From positions 124,001 to 188,000 of the forward strand of contig DASVOS010000004.1 of assembly GCA_036383255.1 (NCBI GenBank): a stretch of 64,000 nucleotides of DNA, in the 5' to 3' direction. The stretch's first letter is position 1. Each line of letters begins with the position of its first letter. Of this stretch, positions 47,280-55,661 are shown piece after piece. The notes under the pieces are model-generated. The model searched no databases and was not told the DNA's origin. It was given only the letters and a program-made list of their open reading frames with translations. The DNA comes from Gammaproteobacteria bacterium. Lineage in GTDB: Bacteria > Pseudomonadota > Gammaproteobacteria > Natronospirales > REEB76. The translations under genes were made by a program, and so were the position numbers.

Positions 47280-48284
47280 TCAGTCACGGCTACCGCCGAT
47301 GTCCACCACGATGCGGCCCTGGTGGCGGCCGTCCAGCACGCGGGGGAAGACCTGCGGCAACTGGTCGAAGGGCACGGTCTCATGGCCGATGGCCTTGAGT
47401 TTGGTGGGCTTCAAGTCGGTGGCGATGCGCTGCCACACTTTCAGGCGCAGCTTGCGGGGCGTCGCCATGGAGTTGATGCCCAGGAGGTTCACGCCCCGCA
47501 GGATGAAGGGCATCACGGTGGTATGCAGTTCGTGCCCGCCCGCGAGGCCGATGGAGGCGATGTTGCCCCACCAGTCGGTGGTGCGGGTGAGCCAGGTGAG
47601 CATGTCGCCACCCACGTTGTCGATGGCGCCCTGCCACTGGATGCGTTCCAGCGGCCGCGAACCGTAGTCGATCTCGCCGCGCAGCAGGATGTGGCTGGCG
47701 CCGAGCTGCTTGAGGTACTCCTGGGAGTCCTTCTTGCCGGTGACCGCCACCACCTCATAGCCGCGCCTGGCCAGCATGTTGACCGCGATGCTTCCCACGC
47801 CGCCGGTGGCGCCGGTGACCACCACCGGCTTGCCCTTGGGGCTTAGGCCGTTGTGCTCCATCTTGTGGATCGCGAGGGCCGCGGTGAACCCGGCGGTGCC
47901 CACCATCATGGCGGTCTCCGGAGTGAAGCCGCGGGGCATGGGGATCACCCACTCACCCCGCACCCGCGCATACTCGGCATAGCCGCCGTCGTGCTCCTCG
48001 CCCAGGCCGCAGCCGGTGACCAGCACCTTCTGGCCCTTCTTGTAGCGCTTGTCGCTGGAACTCACCACCGTGCCGGCGAGGTCGATGCCACCCACCAGCG
48101 GGAAGCGGCGCAGGATCTTGCCCTTGCCGGTGGCGGCGAGGGCGTCCTTGTAGTTGACGCTGGAGTACTGCACCCGCACCACCACTTCTCCGGGACCGAG
48201 GTCCGCGAGCGTCAACTGCTCGTAGCGCGCCTCGACTCCCTTCCCGGCCTCGTGGATGCGGAACGCGGTGAAGGTCTTGTCCAT
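47280..48284 (-). CDS. Acrylyl-CoA reductase-like MDR oxidoreductase (YhdH/AcuI family)
   Basis: The 334-aa zinc-free medium-chain reductase has YSSVNYKDALAATGKGKILR, GGIDLAGTVVSS and the NADPH loop VTGATGGVGSIAVNML. YhdH/AcuI enzymes reduce acrylyl-CoA to propionyl-CoA. Its location near prpBCD fits this reaction, which would feed the methylcitrate cycle. ATG 48282-48284 begins MDKTFTAFRIHE. Confidence 0.85.
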   Translation of the reverse strand: MDKTFTAFRIHEAGKGVEARYEQLTLADLGPGEVVVRVQYSSVNYKDALAATGKGKILRRFPLVGGIDLAGTVVSSSDKRYKKGQKVLVTGCGLGEEHDGGYAEYARVRGEWVIPMPRGFTPETAMMVGTAGFTAALAIHKMEHNGLSPKGKPVVVTGATGGVGSIAVNMLARRGYEVVAVTGKKDSQEYLKQLGASHILLRGEIDYGSRPLERIQWQGAIDNVGGDMLTWLTRTTDWWGNIASIGLAGGHELHTTVMPFILRGVNLLGINSMATPRKLRLKVWQRIATDLKPTKLKAIGHETVPFDQLPQVFPRVLDGRHQGRIVVDIGGSRD

Positions 48285-48325
48285 GGCGGTGTCCCTGCGG
48301 GCGGTGCGCGCCATTCTAGCGCGGT

Positions 48326-49564
48326 TCAACCTTGATCCATGATGAGGCGGGCACCGCGCCGGTTGGTGAAGTAGGTCCAGGCCCACTGCAGCATCACCAC
48401 CATGCGGTTGCGGTAGTCGACGAGGTAGTAGATATGCACGAACACCCACATGAGCCAAGCCAGGTAGCCGCGCACCTTGAGCGCGTGCAGCGCCGCCACG
48501 GCCCGGTTGTGGCCGATGGTGGCCATCTGGCCCTTATCTATATAACGGAACGGCTTGCGCGGCCGGCCCTTGAGATCCGCGAGGATGGCGCGCGCCACGG
48601 CCAGCCCCTGCTGATAGGCCACCGCAGCGATGCCGGGATAGAGCACACCGGGAGACTGCTCCAGGTGCGCGAGGTCGCCCGCCACGAAGAGTTCCGGATG
48701 GCCCGGCACACTCAAGTCCGGCTGCACCCGCACCCTGCCCTGGCGGTCCGCCTCGACGCCCAGAGTCTTGCCCAAAGGCGAGGCGGTGACACCGGCGGCC
48801 CAAAGCACCGTGCCCGCCTCGATGCGCCGGCCGGCGAGCTCCACTCCGCTCGCATCGATGCCGGTGACGGCGGTGCCGGTCAGCACTTCCACGCCCAGCT
48901 CCGTGAGCGCCCGCGCCGCGTAATCCGAGAGCTTGGGCGGCAGCGCGGACAGGAGGCGCGGCCCCGCCTCCACCAGCACCACGCGGGTGAGCTCGGTGTG
49001 GATGTTGCGGAAGTCCTTGGCCAGGGTGAAACGTCCCATCTCGGCGATGGCGCCAGCCAATTCGACGCCGGTGGGTCCACCGCCCACGATCACGAAGCTC
49101 AGCAAGCGCTTCTGCAGCTTGGGGTCGGTGGAGCACTCCGCCGCCTCGTAGGCATTGAGCACGCGGCGGCGGATCTCGCGGGCATGCTCCAGGGTCTTGA
49201 GTCCCGGCGCCAGCGGCTCCCACTCATCGTGACCGAAGTAGGCGTGGCTCGCGCCGCTCGCCAGCAACAAGTAGTCGTAAGCGAGTTCGCCGAAAGAAGT
49301 GATGACGCGGCGCGCGGCGATGTCCGCGCCCCTCACCTCGCCCTGGTACACCCGCACGTTGGCGTGGCGCGAGAGCACCGCGCGCAGCGGCACCGCGATG
49401 TCCGCCGGGCTAAGCTGGGCCATGGCCACCTGGTAGAGCAGCGGCTGGAACACGTGGTGGTTGTGCCGGTCCACCAGCGTCACCTCGACGCCGGGCCGGC
49501 TGCCCAGGCGCTTGGCTGCCTGCAGGCCCGCGAAACCACCGCCGACGATGACTACCTGCTTCAT
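48326..49564 (-). CDS. ndh: Type II NADH dehydrogenase (single-subunit)
   Basis: The 412-aa FAD enzyme has two Rossmann loops (VIVGGGFAGLQAA at the N-terminus, FVIVGGGPTGVELAGAIAEM near residue 160) and a C-terminal membrane-associated region (YLAWLMWVFVHIYYLVDYRN). It passes electrons from NADH to quinone without pumping protons. Family level is certain; orthology to E. coli Ndh is likely. Confidence 0.9.
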   Translation of the reverse strand: MKQVVIVGGGFAGLQAAKRLGSRPGVEVTLVDRHNHHVFQPLLYQVAMAQLSPADIAVPLRAVLSRHANVRVYQGEVRGADIAARRVITSFGELAYDYLLLASGASHAYFGHDEWEPLAPGLKTLEHAREIRRRVLNAYEAAECSTDPKLQKRLLSFVIVGGGPTGVELAGAIAEMGRFTLAKDFRNIHTELTRVVLVEAGPRLLSALPPKLSDYAARALTELGVEVLTGTAVTGIDASGVELAGRRIEAGTVLWAAGVTASPLGKTLGVEADRQGRVRVQPDLSVPGHPELFVAGDLAHLEQSPGVLYPGIAAVAYQQGLAVARAILADLKGRPRKPFRYIDKGQMATIGHNRAVAALHALKVRGYLAWLMWVFVHIYYLVDYRNRMVVMLQWAWTYFTNRRGARLIMDQG

Positions 49565-49590
49565 GTCGCTATTGTCTCATGCCAAAAGAA

Positions 49591-49614
49591 AGGCCCCGCC
49601 TCGTGGCGGGGCCT
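49591..49614 (-). terminator. Terminator after the outer-membrane protein gene
   Basis: AGGCCCCGCC (49591-49600), loop TCGT, GGCGGGGCCT (49605-49614); on the minus strand it is followed by TTTCTTTT. Confidence 0.85.
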
Positions 49615-49636
49615 AGGTTCACCGGCGTACGCCCGG

Positions 49637-50185
49637 TCAAAACACGTAGCGGGCGCCGATCATGAAGGTGTTGCCGTCGGAGTTGTTGGCCACGCTCGCG
49701 AACAGCCGCCAGTCATGGTTGAGGGTGAACAGCCCGCGAACGCCGAGGGTGTTCTGGGTGTCGCTGCTCACGTCCGTGTGGCTGACGAAGCCGTCCAGTT
49801 CGAACATGGGCGCGAGCCAGGCGCGCAGGCCGCCGGTGGCACCCCAGCCGCTGTCGGTGCCGTTGCCGGTGGCGTTCACGCTCAGGAACTCGCCGTCGAT
49901 GAACAGGTCCACCTGGTCGGCGAGGTGCGTGTTCCAGCCGGCCCCGACGTCGAACGTGTTCTGGCTCACGCTGCAGCAGGACACGTGGCTGTAGCCGGCG
50001 AACGCGTGCACGTCTTCCGTGAGCGCCAGCGAGGCGTCCACGCTCGGACCGTCCAGGCTGTTGCCGCCGTGGTCTGGGTTGAAGTTGGTGTAGGCGCCTT
50101 CCACGTAGTTGTAGTCGAAACCGGCGGCCTGCGCGAACGGCGCAGCGGCCACCAGGGACAGGCTCAGCAGGATGCGCTTCAGCAT
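49637..50185 (-). CDS. Small outer-membrane beta-barrel protein
   Basis: The 182-aa product has a signal peptide (MLKRILLSLSLVAAAPFAQA, cleavage after residue 20), alternating hydrophobic strands and a C-terminal aromatic signature (MIGARYVF) recognised by the BAM complex. The mature 160 residues fit an eight-stranded OmpA/OmpX-size barrel. The role is unknown. Its promoter closely matches that of the lipoprotein gene at 50380. Confidence 0.8.
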   Translation of the reverse strand: MLKRILLSLSLVAAAPFAQAAGFDYNYVEGAYTNFNPDHGGNSLDGPSVDASLALTEDVHAFAGYSHVSCCSVSQNTFDVGAGWNTHLADQVDLFIDGEFLSVNATGNGTDSGWGATGGLRAWLAPMFELDGFVSHTDVSSDTQNTLGVRGLFTLNHDWRLFASVANNSDGNTFMIGARYVF

Positions 50186-50231
50186 GGTTCTCTCCTTGGG
50201 TATGCGGCATCCCTCTGGCCGCGTGCGAGCG

Positions 50232-50307
50232 CACTCTAGCGGTTACGCCACGCGGCACCGAGCAGTTCATGACATAAGCGCCGCAACGATGGCGGAACTG
50301 TGAAGCA
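50232..50307 (-). promoter_or_regulatory. Twin promoter A (outer-membrane barrel gene)
   Basis: A 37-bp block at 50271-50307 (GACATAAGCG at one end, GTGAAGCA at the other) is followed, after a 30-base gap, by a -10 region CACTCTAGC (50232-50240; reverse strand GCTAGAGTG). No -35 box is evident. The layout equals that of the promoter at 50712-50788, and each lies about 46 bases before a start codon. It suggests an activator site centred near -62. Confidence 0.55.
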
Positions 50308-50335
50308 GTTAACGATGGCTGGCTTCGAAGAGCGC

Positions 50336-50372
50336 CCCGCGCATGCCCCGTGGGATACAAGGCATGCGCGGG
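50336..50372. terminator. Long hairpin after the small lipoprotein gene
   Basis: CCCGCGCATGCC (50336-50347) and GGCATGCGCGGG (50361-50372) form a perfect 12-bp stem with a 13-base loop, eight bases after the lipoprotein stop. No T-run follows, so it may be a processing or rho-blocking structure rather than an intrinsic terminator. Confidence 0.55.
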
Positions 50373-50379
50373 ACGAGGC

Positions 50380-50667
50380 TCACGGAGGAGCCGGACTCGT
50401 GACGCTGATCAGGCGGCCGCCGGAACTGAACAGGAACGTGGCGCTCACGTCATCCTTGAGCTGATACCAATAGCTATAGCGTCCATCCTGTTCCTGGGTC
50501 TTGCGGTCCGGTGTCCCCAGGCAATGCTCCACTTCCGCCGAGGTGGCGTCGTTGGGCTGGAAGCCCGCCACCGTGCCCGGGCAGACGTAGCCGGGCGGCG
50601 GCGCGCTGGAGCAGGCCGATAGCGATGCTGCGACGAGGAGCAGTGAGACGATCGCCGTGGCCTTCAT
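50380..50667 (-). CDS. Small lipoprotein, possibly SmpA/BamE-fold
   Basis: The 95-aa product has a signal peptide and lipobox ASLSAC with Cys19. The mature part has EVEHCLGTPDRKTQEQDGRY with SYWYQL following, the glycine/proline turn and aromatic strand pattern common to SmpA/BamE-like lipoproteins, though BamE itself is usually longer. Two further cysteines may pair. Its promoter matches that of the outer-membrane barrel gene. Confidence 0.7.
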   Translation of the reverse strand: MKATAIVSLLLVAASLSACSSAPPPGYVCPGTVAGFQPNDATSAEVEHCLGTPDRKTQEQDGRYSYWYQLKDDVSATFLFSSGGRLISVTSPAPP

Positions 50668-50711
50668 TTGCGTCTGCCTTGCATCACGGGGACGGTCCCC
50701 GAGCCTGGAAC

Positions 50712-50788
50712 CACGCTAGCGCGCCCGGGGCGCAGAGCGATAACTCAGGGGACATAAGCGGCAGGCAGGATCGCCGAAACGTGAAGCA
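50712..50788 (-). promoter_or_regulatory. Twin promoter B (lipoprotein gene)
   Basis: A 38-bp block at 50751-50788 (GACATAAGCG to GTGAAGCA) is followed after 30 bases by CACGCTAGC (50712-50720; reverse strand GCTAGCGTG). It shares sequence and spacing with twin promoter A. Confidence 0.55.
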
Positions 50789-50810
50789 TCCCGCAGGCGC
50801 GGGCGTTATG

Positions 50811-53219
50811 TCAGGCGGGGGTGCGCTTGCGCACGCCGAGCGCGAGGCGCAAGGCGTTGGCGAACTCCATGCCGGTCTGGAAACGCGCGTCCGGATCCTT
50901 CTGCAGGGCCTTGTCCATCACCACCTTCACCGTGGCCGGGATGTCGGGGCGCAGGAAGGTCACGTCCGGATGCGGATCGTTCGCGATCTTGAACATGAGG
51001 CCGGTGAGCGAAGGCGCCTCGAACGGCAGCTCGCCGCGCAGGAGCTGGTAGATGGTGACGCCGAGGGAGTACAGGTCGCTGCGGCCGTCCAGCTTGTTGC
51101 CCTGCACCTGCTCCGGAGACATGTACAGGGGGCTGCCGAGGATGGTGCCGGTCTTGGTCTTGCTCATGTCGGTGAGCGCGGCGATGCCGAAGTCGGTGAT
51201 CTTCACGCGCCCGCTGGCCCGGTCGTACATGATGTTGGCGGGCTTGATGTCGCGGTGCACCACGTGGTGCTTATGGGCGTAGTCCAGCCCCTCCGCCACC
51301 TTGATGGCCACCGCAAGCGACTCGCCCATGGGCAGCAGGTTCTTGGAGTCGGTGAACTTCTGCAGCGAATCGCCCTGCAGGTAGTCCATGGCGATGTAGG
51401 CCAAGCCCTGGTCCTCACCCACGTCGTAGATGGTGACGATGTTGCTGTGGTTGAGCCGGCCGGCGGTCTCCGCCTCGCGGAAGAAGCGCTCGTGCACGTC
51501 CTTGAGCGCTTCGCCGTCGAACTCGTCGGCCAACGCCATGGTCTTGATCGCCACCTGGCGGCCGATCTTGGCATCCTTGCCGAGGTACACCACGCCCATG
51601 GCGCCGCGGCCGAGCTCTTGCACCAATTCATAGCGGCCCAGCATCGGCTTCTGCACGCCGCCGCTGGCGATCGCGCGGGAGAGCGTGGCGGCGCTGCCGG
51701 TGCGGGTGAGCGCCGGTGTGCTCTCCAGCTGGCGCAGCCGCTCCAGCCGTTCGCCCAGGCCCTCATAGGCCGGCGCGATGCGCTGCACGTGGGCATAGAC
51801 CTCCAGCGCCTGGGAGTAGCGGCGGCCGCGCTCATGCTCCTGGCCGAGCGCCATCAGGTTGTCGCACAGGAGGCGCGAGGGCAGGCACAGCCTGAAACGC
51901 TGGAACGCCAGGTCGAAGCGGTTGAGCGCCTGCAGCGCCAGCGCATACTCGCGGTTGAGCTCGGACATGGCGCCGCGCGAGACCCCGCTGCGGTCGCGCA
52001 CGAAATGCATTACGCCCAGCGCGAAGTGCCCGAACAGCAGGAACAGCGTGGGCAACATCAGCGGCAGCCACAACGACTTGGCGAGGAGCGGCACGAACTC
52101 GCCGTTGAGGAGTGCCACCGCCAGGAACGCGGTGACCACGAGACCGATGGTGCGGCTGAGGTGCGGCAACAGCAGCAGGAGGTACAGGCCCGCGGCCAGC
52201 GTGAGCAGCGCACGCAGACCCCAGGCCCAGAACGGTGTGGATACGAGGTCGCCATTGAGGAGGCCCGAGACCAGCGCCGCGGTGCGCAGTACCGGCGCCC
52301 TGCCCTCCGCGTCCACGCGTCCCACCAGCACCGCCTTGCCGGCGAGCTTCTCCGCAGGTACCGCGCCGCTGAGCACGTCCGCGAACCCATAGCGCGGGAG
52401 GCCCTCGGCGTCGCCCCGCAGCAGCACTTGGCTGTGGCGATCGGTGCGGATCGCGAGGTCACCGAGCGTGATGCCGCCCAGGGTCTGCACGCCCATGCGG
52501 TTGATCTCGATATCCTGCTGACGCGCCGCCGTGAGCAGCGCGAGCGTGGCGAAGGCGTGGCCGTCGGACTGCACCAGCAGCGGCGCCTGGGGCGTGTCCG
52601 CCGGCACCTCATCCAGGAAACCCACGCCGCGGGCTGCATTCACGAACTTGGGCAGCGGGGCATCCAACGACACCGCCGGGGCCGCAGGTGCTTCCAACGG
52701 CAGCGCGAAGGTGGGGCTGCCGCCGTTCGCTGCGCTGGGCGCGGCGCTCAAGCGCGTGCCACGGGCCGCGACCAGCACGCGCCCGGAGCGCACGATGCTG
52801 GCGGCCAGTGCCGCGTCGGTGTCGAGGGCGGCCTGTGCTTCGCCGAGCTTGGCGTTGACCATGGCATCCGGCGAGGCGAGGGATTGCAGCTCGGTGATGT
52901 AAGCCAGGGCCGCCGCATTCTGTGGTGAGGACAAGTCCTCTGTGAGCGCCACCACTGCGACCTTGTCATCGGTGAGCACGTCCACCAGCTTCGCGAACCG
53001 GCTGCGCGGCCAGGGCAAGGGGCCGTACTGCTTGAGTGCGGCGGCATCGATCGCCACCACCGCCACCTGCGGGTTGGCCGCGCGCTGGGCCGAGAGCGCC
53101 TCGCCGAAGCCGTAGCCCGCCCATTCCACGCCCAACGCCCCCTGCAGCAAGGCATACACGGTCAGCGCGGCGACGAAGGCCAGGCCCCAGGCGAGCTTGT
53201 TCTTGAGGAATGCGGGCAT
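50811..53219 (-). CDS. CHASE2-domain membrane serine/threonine protein kinase
   Basis: The 802-aa protein has an N-terminal transmembrane helix, an extracytoplasmic CHASE2 sensor domain (about 25-330, with VVAIDAAALKQYGPLPWPRS), three more helices (about 335-400) and a cytosolic Hanks kinase: GRGAMGVVYLGK, VAIK (near 556), HRDIKPANIM (near 654) and DFGIA. All catalytic residues are present. It should phosphorylate proteins in response to an outside signal. ATG 53219 is used; a GTG 42 bases upstream is possible. Confidence 0.88.
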   Translation of the reverse strand: MPAFLKNKLAWGLAFVAALTVYALLQGALGVEWAGYGFGEALSAQRAANPQVAVVAIDAAALKQYGPLPWPRSRFAKLVDVLTDDKVAVVALTEDLSSPQNAAALAYITELQSLASPDAMVNAKLGEAQAALDTDAALAASIVRSGRVLVAARGTRLSAAPSAANGGSPTFALPLEAPAAPAVSLDAPLPKFVNAARGVGFLDEVPADTPQAPLLVQSDGHAFATLALLTAARQQDIEINRMGVQTLGGITLGDLAIRTDRHSQVLLRGDAEGLPRYGFADVLSGAVPAEKLAGKAVLVGRVDAEGRAPVLRTAALVSGLLNGDLVSTPFWAWGLRALLTLAAGLYLLLLLPHLSRTIGLVVTAFLAVALLNGEFVPLLAKSLWLPLMLPTLFLLFGHFALGVMHFVRDRSGVSRGAMSELNREYALALQALNRFDLAFQRFRLCLPSRLLCDNLMALGQEHERGRRYSQALEVYAHVQRIAPAYEGLGERLERLRQLESTPALTRTGSAATLSRAIASGGVQKPMLGRYELVQELGRGAMGVVYLGKDAKIGRQVAIKTMALADEFDGEALKDVHERFFREAETAGRLNHSNIVTIYDVGEDQGLAYIAMDYLQGDSLQKFTDSKNLLPMGESLAVAIKVAEGLDYAHKHHVVHRDIKPANIMYDRASGRVKITDFGIAALTDMSKTKTGTILGSPLYMSPEQVQGNKLDGRSDLYSLGVTIYQLLRGELPFEAPSLTGLMFKIANDPHPDVTFLRPDIPATVKVVMDKALQKDPDARFQTGMEFANALRLALGVRKRTPA

Positions 53220-53287
53220 GAGCAGATAGCGCCTTGGAGCGTCCCCGTTGTTCCGGTCCACCCCTCGAGACGGGGGTTTTCCATAAC

Positions 53288-53326
53288 CGGATTTGACCCA
53301 CAGGGTAGCTTAAATTCCCAAATCCG
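53288..53326. promoter_or_regulatory. Inverted repeat upstream of the CHASE2 kinase
   Basis: CGGATTTG (53288-53295) and CAAATCCG (53319-53326) are perfectly complementary across 23 bases in an AT-richer gap of 192 bp. The position suits an operator for the kinase gene. Confidence 0.35.
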
Positions 53327-53411
53327 ACACTACGGGGGTTACCTGGCGCGGCCGGGGCCGCGCCTGCCGCATAGAAGTCCCGCCGTGATCACGGGTTCTC
53401 CGGGGGGGTCT

Positions 53412-53861
53412 TCAGCCCCGGCGCTGCCGTCCAGAAGTGGACCTGGCCTCGCGCTCCATCAGCAGGCAACGGGCCAGGAGACTGAGGTTCCGCCCCGTGA
53501 CCAGCGCCAGGAACATGGGCAGGCCCCAGTTGTGGCCGAAGTCGCCGCTGAAACCGATGGCTGCCAGGCTGATGAACGCGAGCGCGCCGGGCAGGCCGAG
53601 CTCGATCCAGGCCACCGGCGAGCGCCACCCATAGCGGATCTTGAGGTCGATGTGCCGCTGCCGTGGCATCACCGGCAGGATCAGGAGGGTGATGAAAGGC
53701 ACCGCCAGGAACACCGCGAGCAGGAACTTGAGATCCGCCGCCCGGGGCACGAACCACAGTACCTGCGCCACCACCAGCGACATGCCGCCAGCGCCGATGA
53801 GCGCTGCGAGGATGAACAGGCGCGTGTCCGAGAGTGGTCCCCGCTGCTCTTCCGGCTGCAT
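53412..53861 (-). CDS. Four-helix inner-membrane protein, function unknown
   Basis: The 149-aa product has hydrophobic segments around 14-36, 44-63, 88-106 and 112-131, with a basic loop MPRQRHIDLKIRYGWRSP. Its ATG overlaps the upstream stop (TGATG), and GGGGAGGGG is the ribosome site, so it is translationally coupled to the gene before it. No family is recognised. Confidence 0.7.
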   Translation of the reverse strand: MQPEEQRGPLSDTRLFILAALIGAGGMSLVVAQVLWFVPRAADLKFLLAVFLAVPFITLLILPVMPRQRHIDLKIRYGWRSPVAWIELGLPGALAFISLAAIGFSGDFGHNWGLPMFLALVTGRNLSLLARCLLMEREARSTSGRQRRG

Positions 53862-54211
53862 CAGGCCCCTCCCCGGAGCCAGCCGCCCAGGAGCAGCGCG
53901 AAGCCCGTGAGCGCGAACGCACCGTGCAGCAGTACCACGCCGAGCGGCAGCCGCTGGCGCGAGACGCGGAACGCGAACAGGAGCAGCCCGCCCAGGGCCG
54001 CGAGCACGAAGACCAGGATGGCGGAGTTCACCAGGCGATTGTCCGGGTGATCCACCGCCTGCATCACCAGGAACACGAGGGCGGCGGTGCCCAGCACGCC
54101 GTGGGCGCCGCTGATCTTGAGCGGCGGCATGCGGCCGCGCCGCTCCAGCACCGCGAGACCGGCGCCGGCGAGCATCACCACCAGGAAGAAGAAGAGCAGC
54201 AGCGTGAGCAT
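53861..54211 (-). CDS. Four-helix membrane protein, function unknown
   Basis: The 116-aa product has helices at about 2-20, 36-52, 61-82 and 91-110. Segments ISGAHGVLGTAALVFLVMQA and GVVLLHGAFALTGFALLLGG each contain a conserved-looking histidine, a pattern seen in haem- or quinone-linked membrane proteins, but I cannot assign one. It is co-transcribed with the next gene. Confidence 0.65.
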   Translation of the reverse strand: MLTLLLFFFLVVMLAGAGLAVLERRGRMPPLKISGAHGVLGTAALVFLVMQAVDHPDNRLVNSAILVFVLAALGGLLLFAFRVSRQRLPLGVVLLHGAFALTGFALLLGGWLRGGA

Positions 54212-54257
54212 CCGCCCATGATACCAACCGGATAGAACATGACATGAAAGGACTACG

Positions 54258-54388
54258 GCACTAAAACGAGGAATTTTGACCTCTGGCTAGGCGCGCGAGG
54301 CGAGCAGGAGGGAGTGCACTCTTATGTGCATGACCGACTGCGAGTCCGAAGCGCAACAACGCCAGAGGGTAAAGGCCCGTTTTAGTGC
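54258..54388. repeat. Hairpin element family, copy 3
   Basis: Outer stem GCACTAAAACG (54258-54268) with CGTTTTAGTGC (54378-54388), a perfect 11 bp; middle stem CCTCTGGC (54280-54287) with GCCAGAGG (54361-54368); inner stem TGCAC (54315-54319) with GTGCA (54326-54330). The right outer arm includes the stop codon of the dehydrogenase gene. The core is nearly identical to copies 2 and 4, but both outer stems differ from them. Confidence 0.8.
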
Positions 54389-55659
54389 TGCGGCGAGTAG
54401 GTGACGCGCCAGATCCGGCCTGTTTGCGTATCGCCTATATATAGAGAGCCGTCCGGCCCCTGGGCCAGGCCCATGGGCCGGTACTTCGCATCCCCCGGCG
54501 AGGCGGGCGCGGCGCTACCGGCGAAGCCGTCGGCGAACACTTCGTAGGGCGCCGAGGGGCGGCCACCCTCGAAAGGCAGGAACACCACCTTGAAGCCTGC
54601 CTGGGCCAGCGGCGCGCGGTTCCAGGAACCGTGGAAGGTGATGAACGCGCCGCCCTGATAGCGGGCCGGAAACTGGCGGCCGCTGTAGAACAGCACCGCC
54701 TCTGGCGCCCAGTGGCCCGGGAACACGGCGATCGGCTGGCCGTACTTGCCGCAATCGCCCTGCTGCTTGCCGTCGCCGCCGTACTCCGGCGCGCGCAGCT
54801 TCTGGCTGCGGTGCGAGTCGTAGTAGCAATAGGGCCAGCCGAAATCGTCGCCGCTGTGCACCTGGAAGAACTCTTCCGCCGGCAGCTCGGCGCTTTCGGT
54901 ATCGGTATACAGCGAGGGCCAGTTGTCGGAGAGCTGGTCGCGGCCCATCTGCAGCACGTATAGCCCGTCGCGTGCGCCGCCCCAGGTCAGTGCCACCGCG
55001 TTGCGGATGCCGGTGGCGTAGCGCGTGCCGTCCTGCGGGAAGCGCTGGTGCGGCGTGTCGGCGTCGAAGCGCCAGATGCCGCCGTGTTCCTCAAGCAGAG
55101 GACAGGGCGCGATGCCGGGCGAGCCGGCGGCGCGGTCGTCCTGCTGGCAGGCGTTGGAGGGCGCGCCCACGTTCACGTAGAGGTGGCCGGAGTCATCGAA
55201 GGTGATGGTCTTGGCGGCGTGCTCGTCCTGCTGCGGGAAGCCGTCCACCACCGTCTGCGGCAGTGCGGCTGGCACCGCCTCGCCGGGCTTGAGCTCGTAG
55301 CGCAGCACCTCGGTGTCGGCAGCGAGATAGAGCCAGCCGTCATGGATGCCGATGCCGCTGCCGCCGGTGTCGCCGAAGTACTGCACCTGGTCGGCAAGGC
55401 CGTCGCCATCGGTGTCACGCAGCACCGCGATGCCGCCGCCGTGGGAACGATGCGACAGCGCCACGTACAGGGTCCCGTCCGCGTCCACCACCATGTGGCG
55501 CGCCACGCCTACGCCGTCGGCGAACACCGTGGCGCAGAACCCTTCCGCCAGCTTCACGCCGCCGGTGTCTGCGCCGCAGGCACCCGGCGCACCGGCCTCC
55601 CCCGTGCGGCAGCCGGCGAGCGCCAGGGCGAGCAGGCAGAGCGGCAGGGAAGCTCGCAT
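54382..55659 (-). CDS. Sorbosone/glucose dehydrogenase-like beta-propeller lipoprotein
   Basis: The 425-aa protein has a lipobox LALAGC with Cys17 and a six-bladed propeller of the L-sorbosone/PQQ-glucose dehydrogenase family: ARHMVVDADGTLYVAL, ATGIRNAVALTW, GDDFGWPYCYYD, FYSGRQFPARYQGGAFITFH and GLAQGPDGSLYIGD. It is probably periplasmic and oxidises a sugar with PQQ; PQQ synthesis genes are not in the window. It follows the BsuPI-domain gene by two bases. Its stop lies in hairpin copy 3. Confidence 0.88.
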   Translation of the reverse strand: MRASLPLCLLALALAGCRTGEAGAPGACGADTGGVKLAEGFCATVFADGVGVARHMVVDADGTLYVALSHRSHGGGIAVLRDTDGDGLADQVQYFGDTGGSGIGIHDGWLYLAADTEVLRYELKPGEAVPAALPQTVVDGFPQQDEHAAKTITFDDSGHLYVNVGAPSNACQQDDRAAGSPGIAPCPLLEEHGGIWRFDADTPHQRFPQDGTRYATGIRNAVALTWGGARDGLYVLQMGRDQLSDNWPSLYTDTESAELPAEEFFQVHSGDDFGWPYCYYDSHRSQKLRAPEYGGDGKQQGDCGKYGQPIAVFPGHWAPEAVLFYSGRQFPARYQGGAFITFHGSWNRAPLAQAGFKVVFLPFEGGRPSAPYEVFADGFAGSAAPASPGDAKYRPMGLAQGPDGSLYIGDTQTGRIWRVTYSPQH

Positions 55660-55661
55660 GG

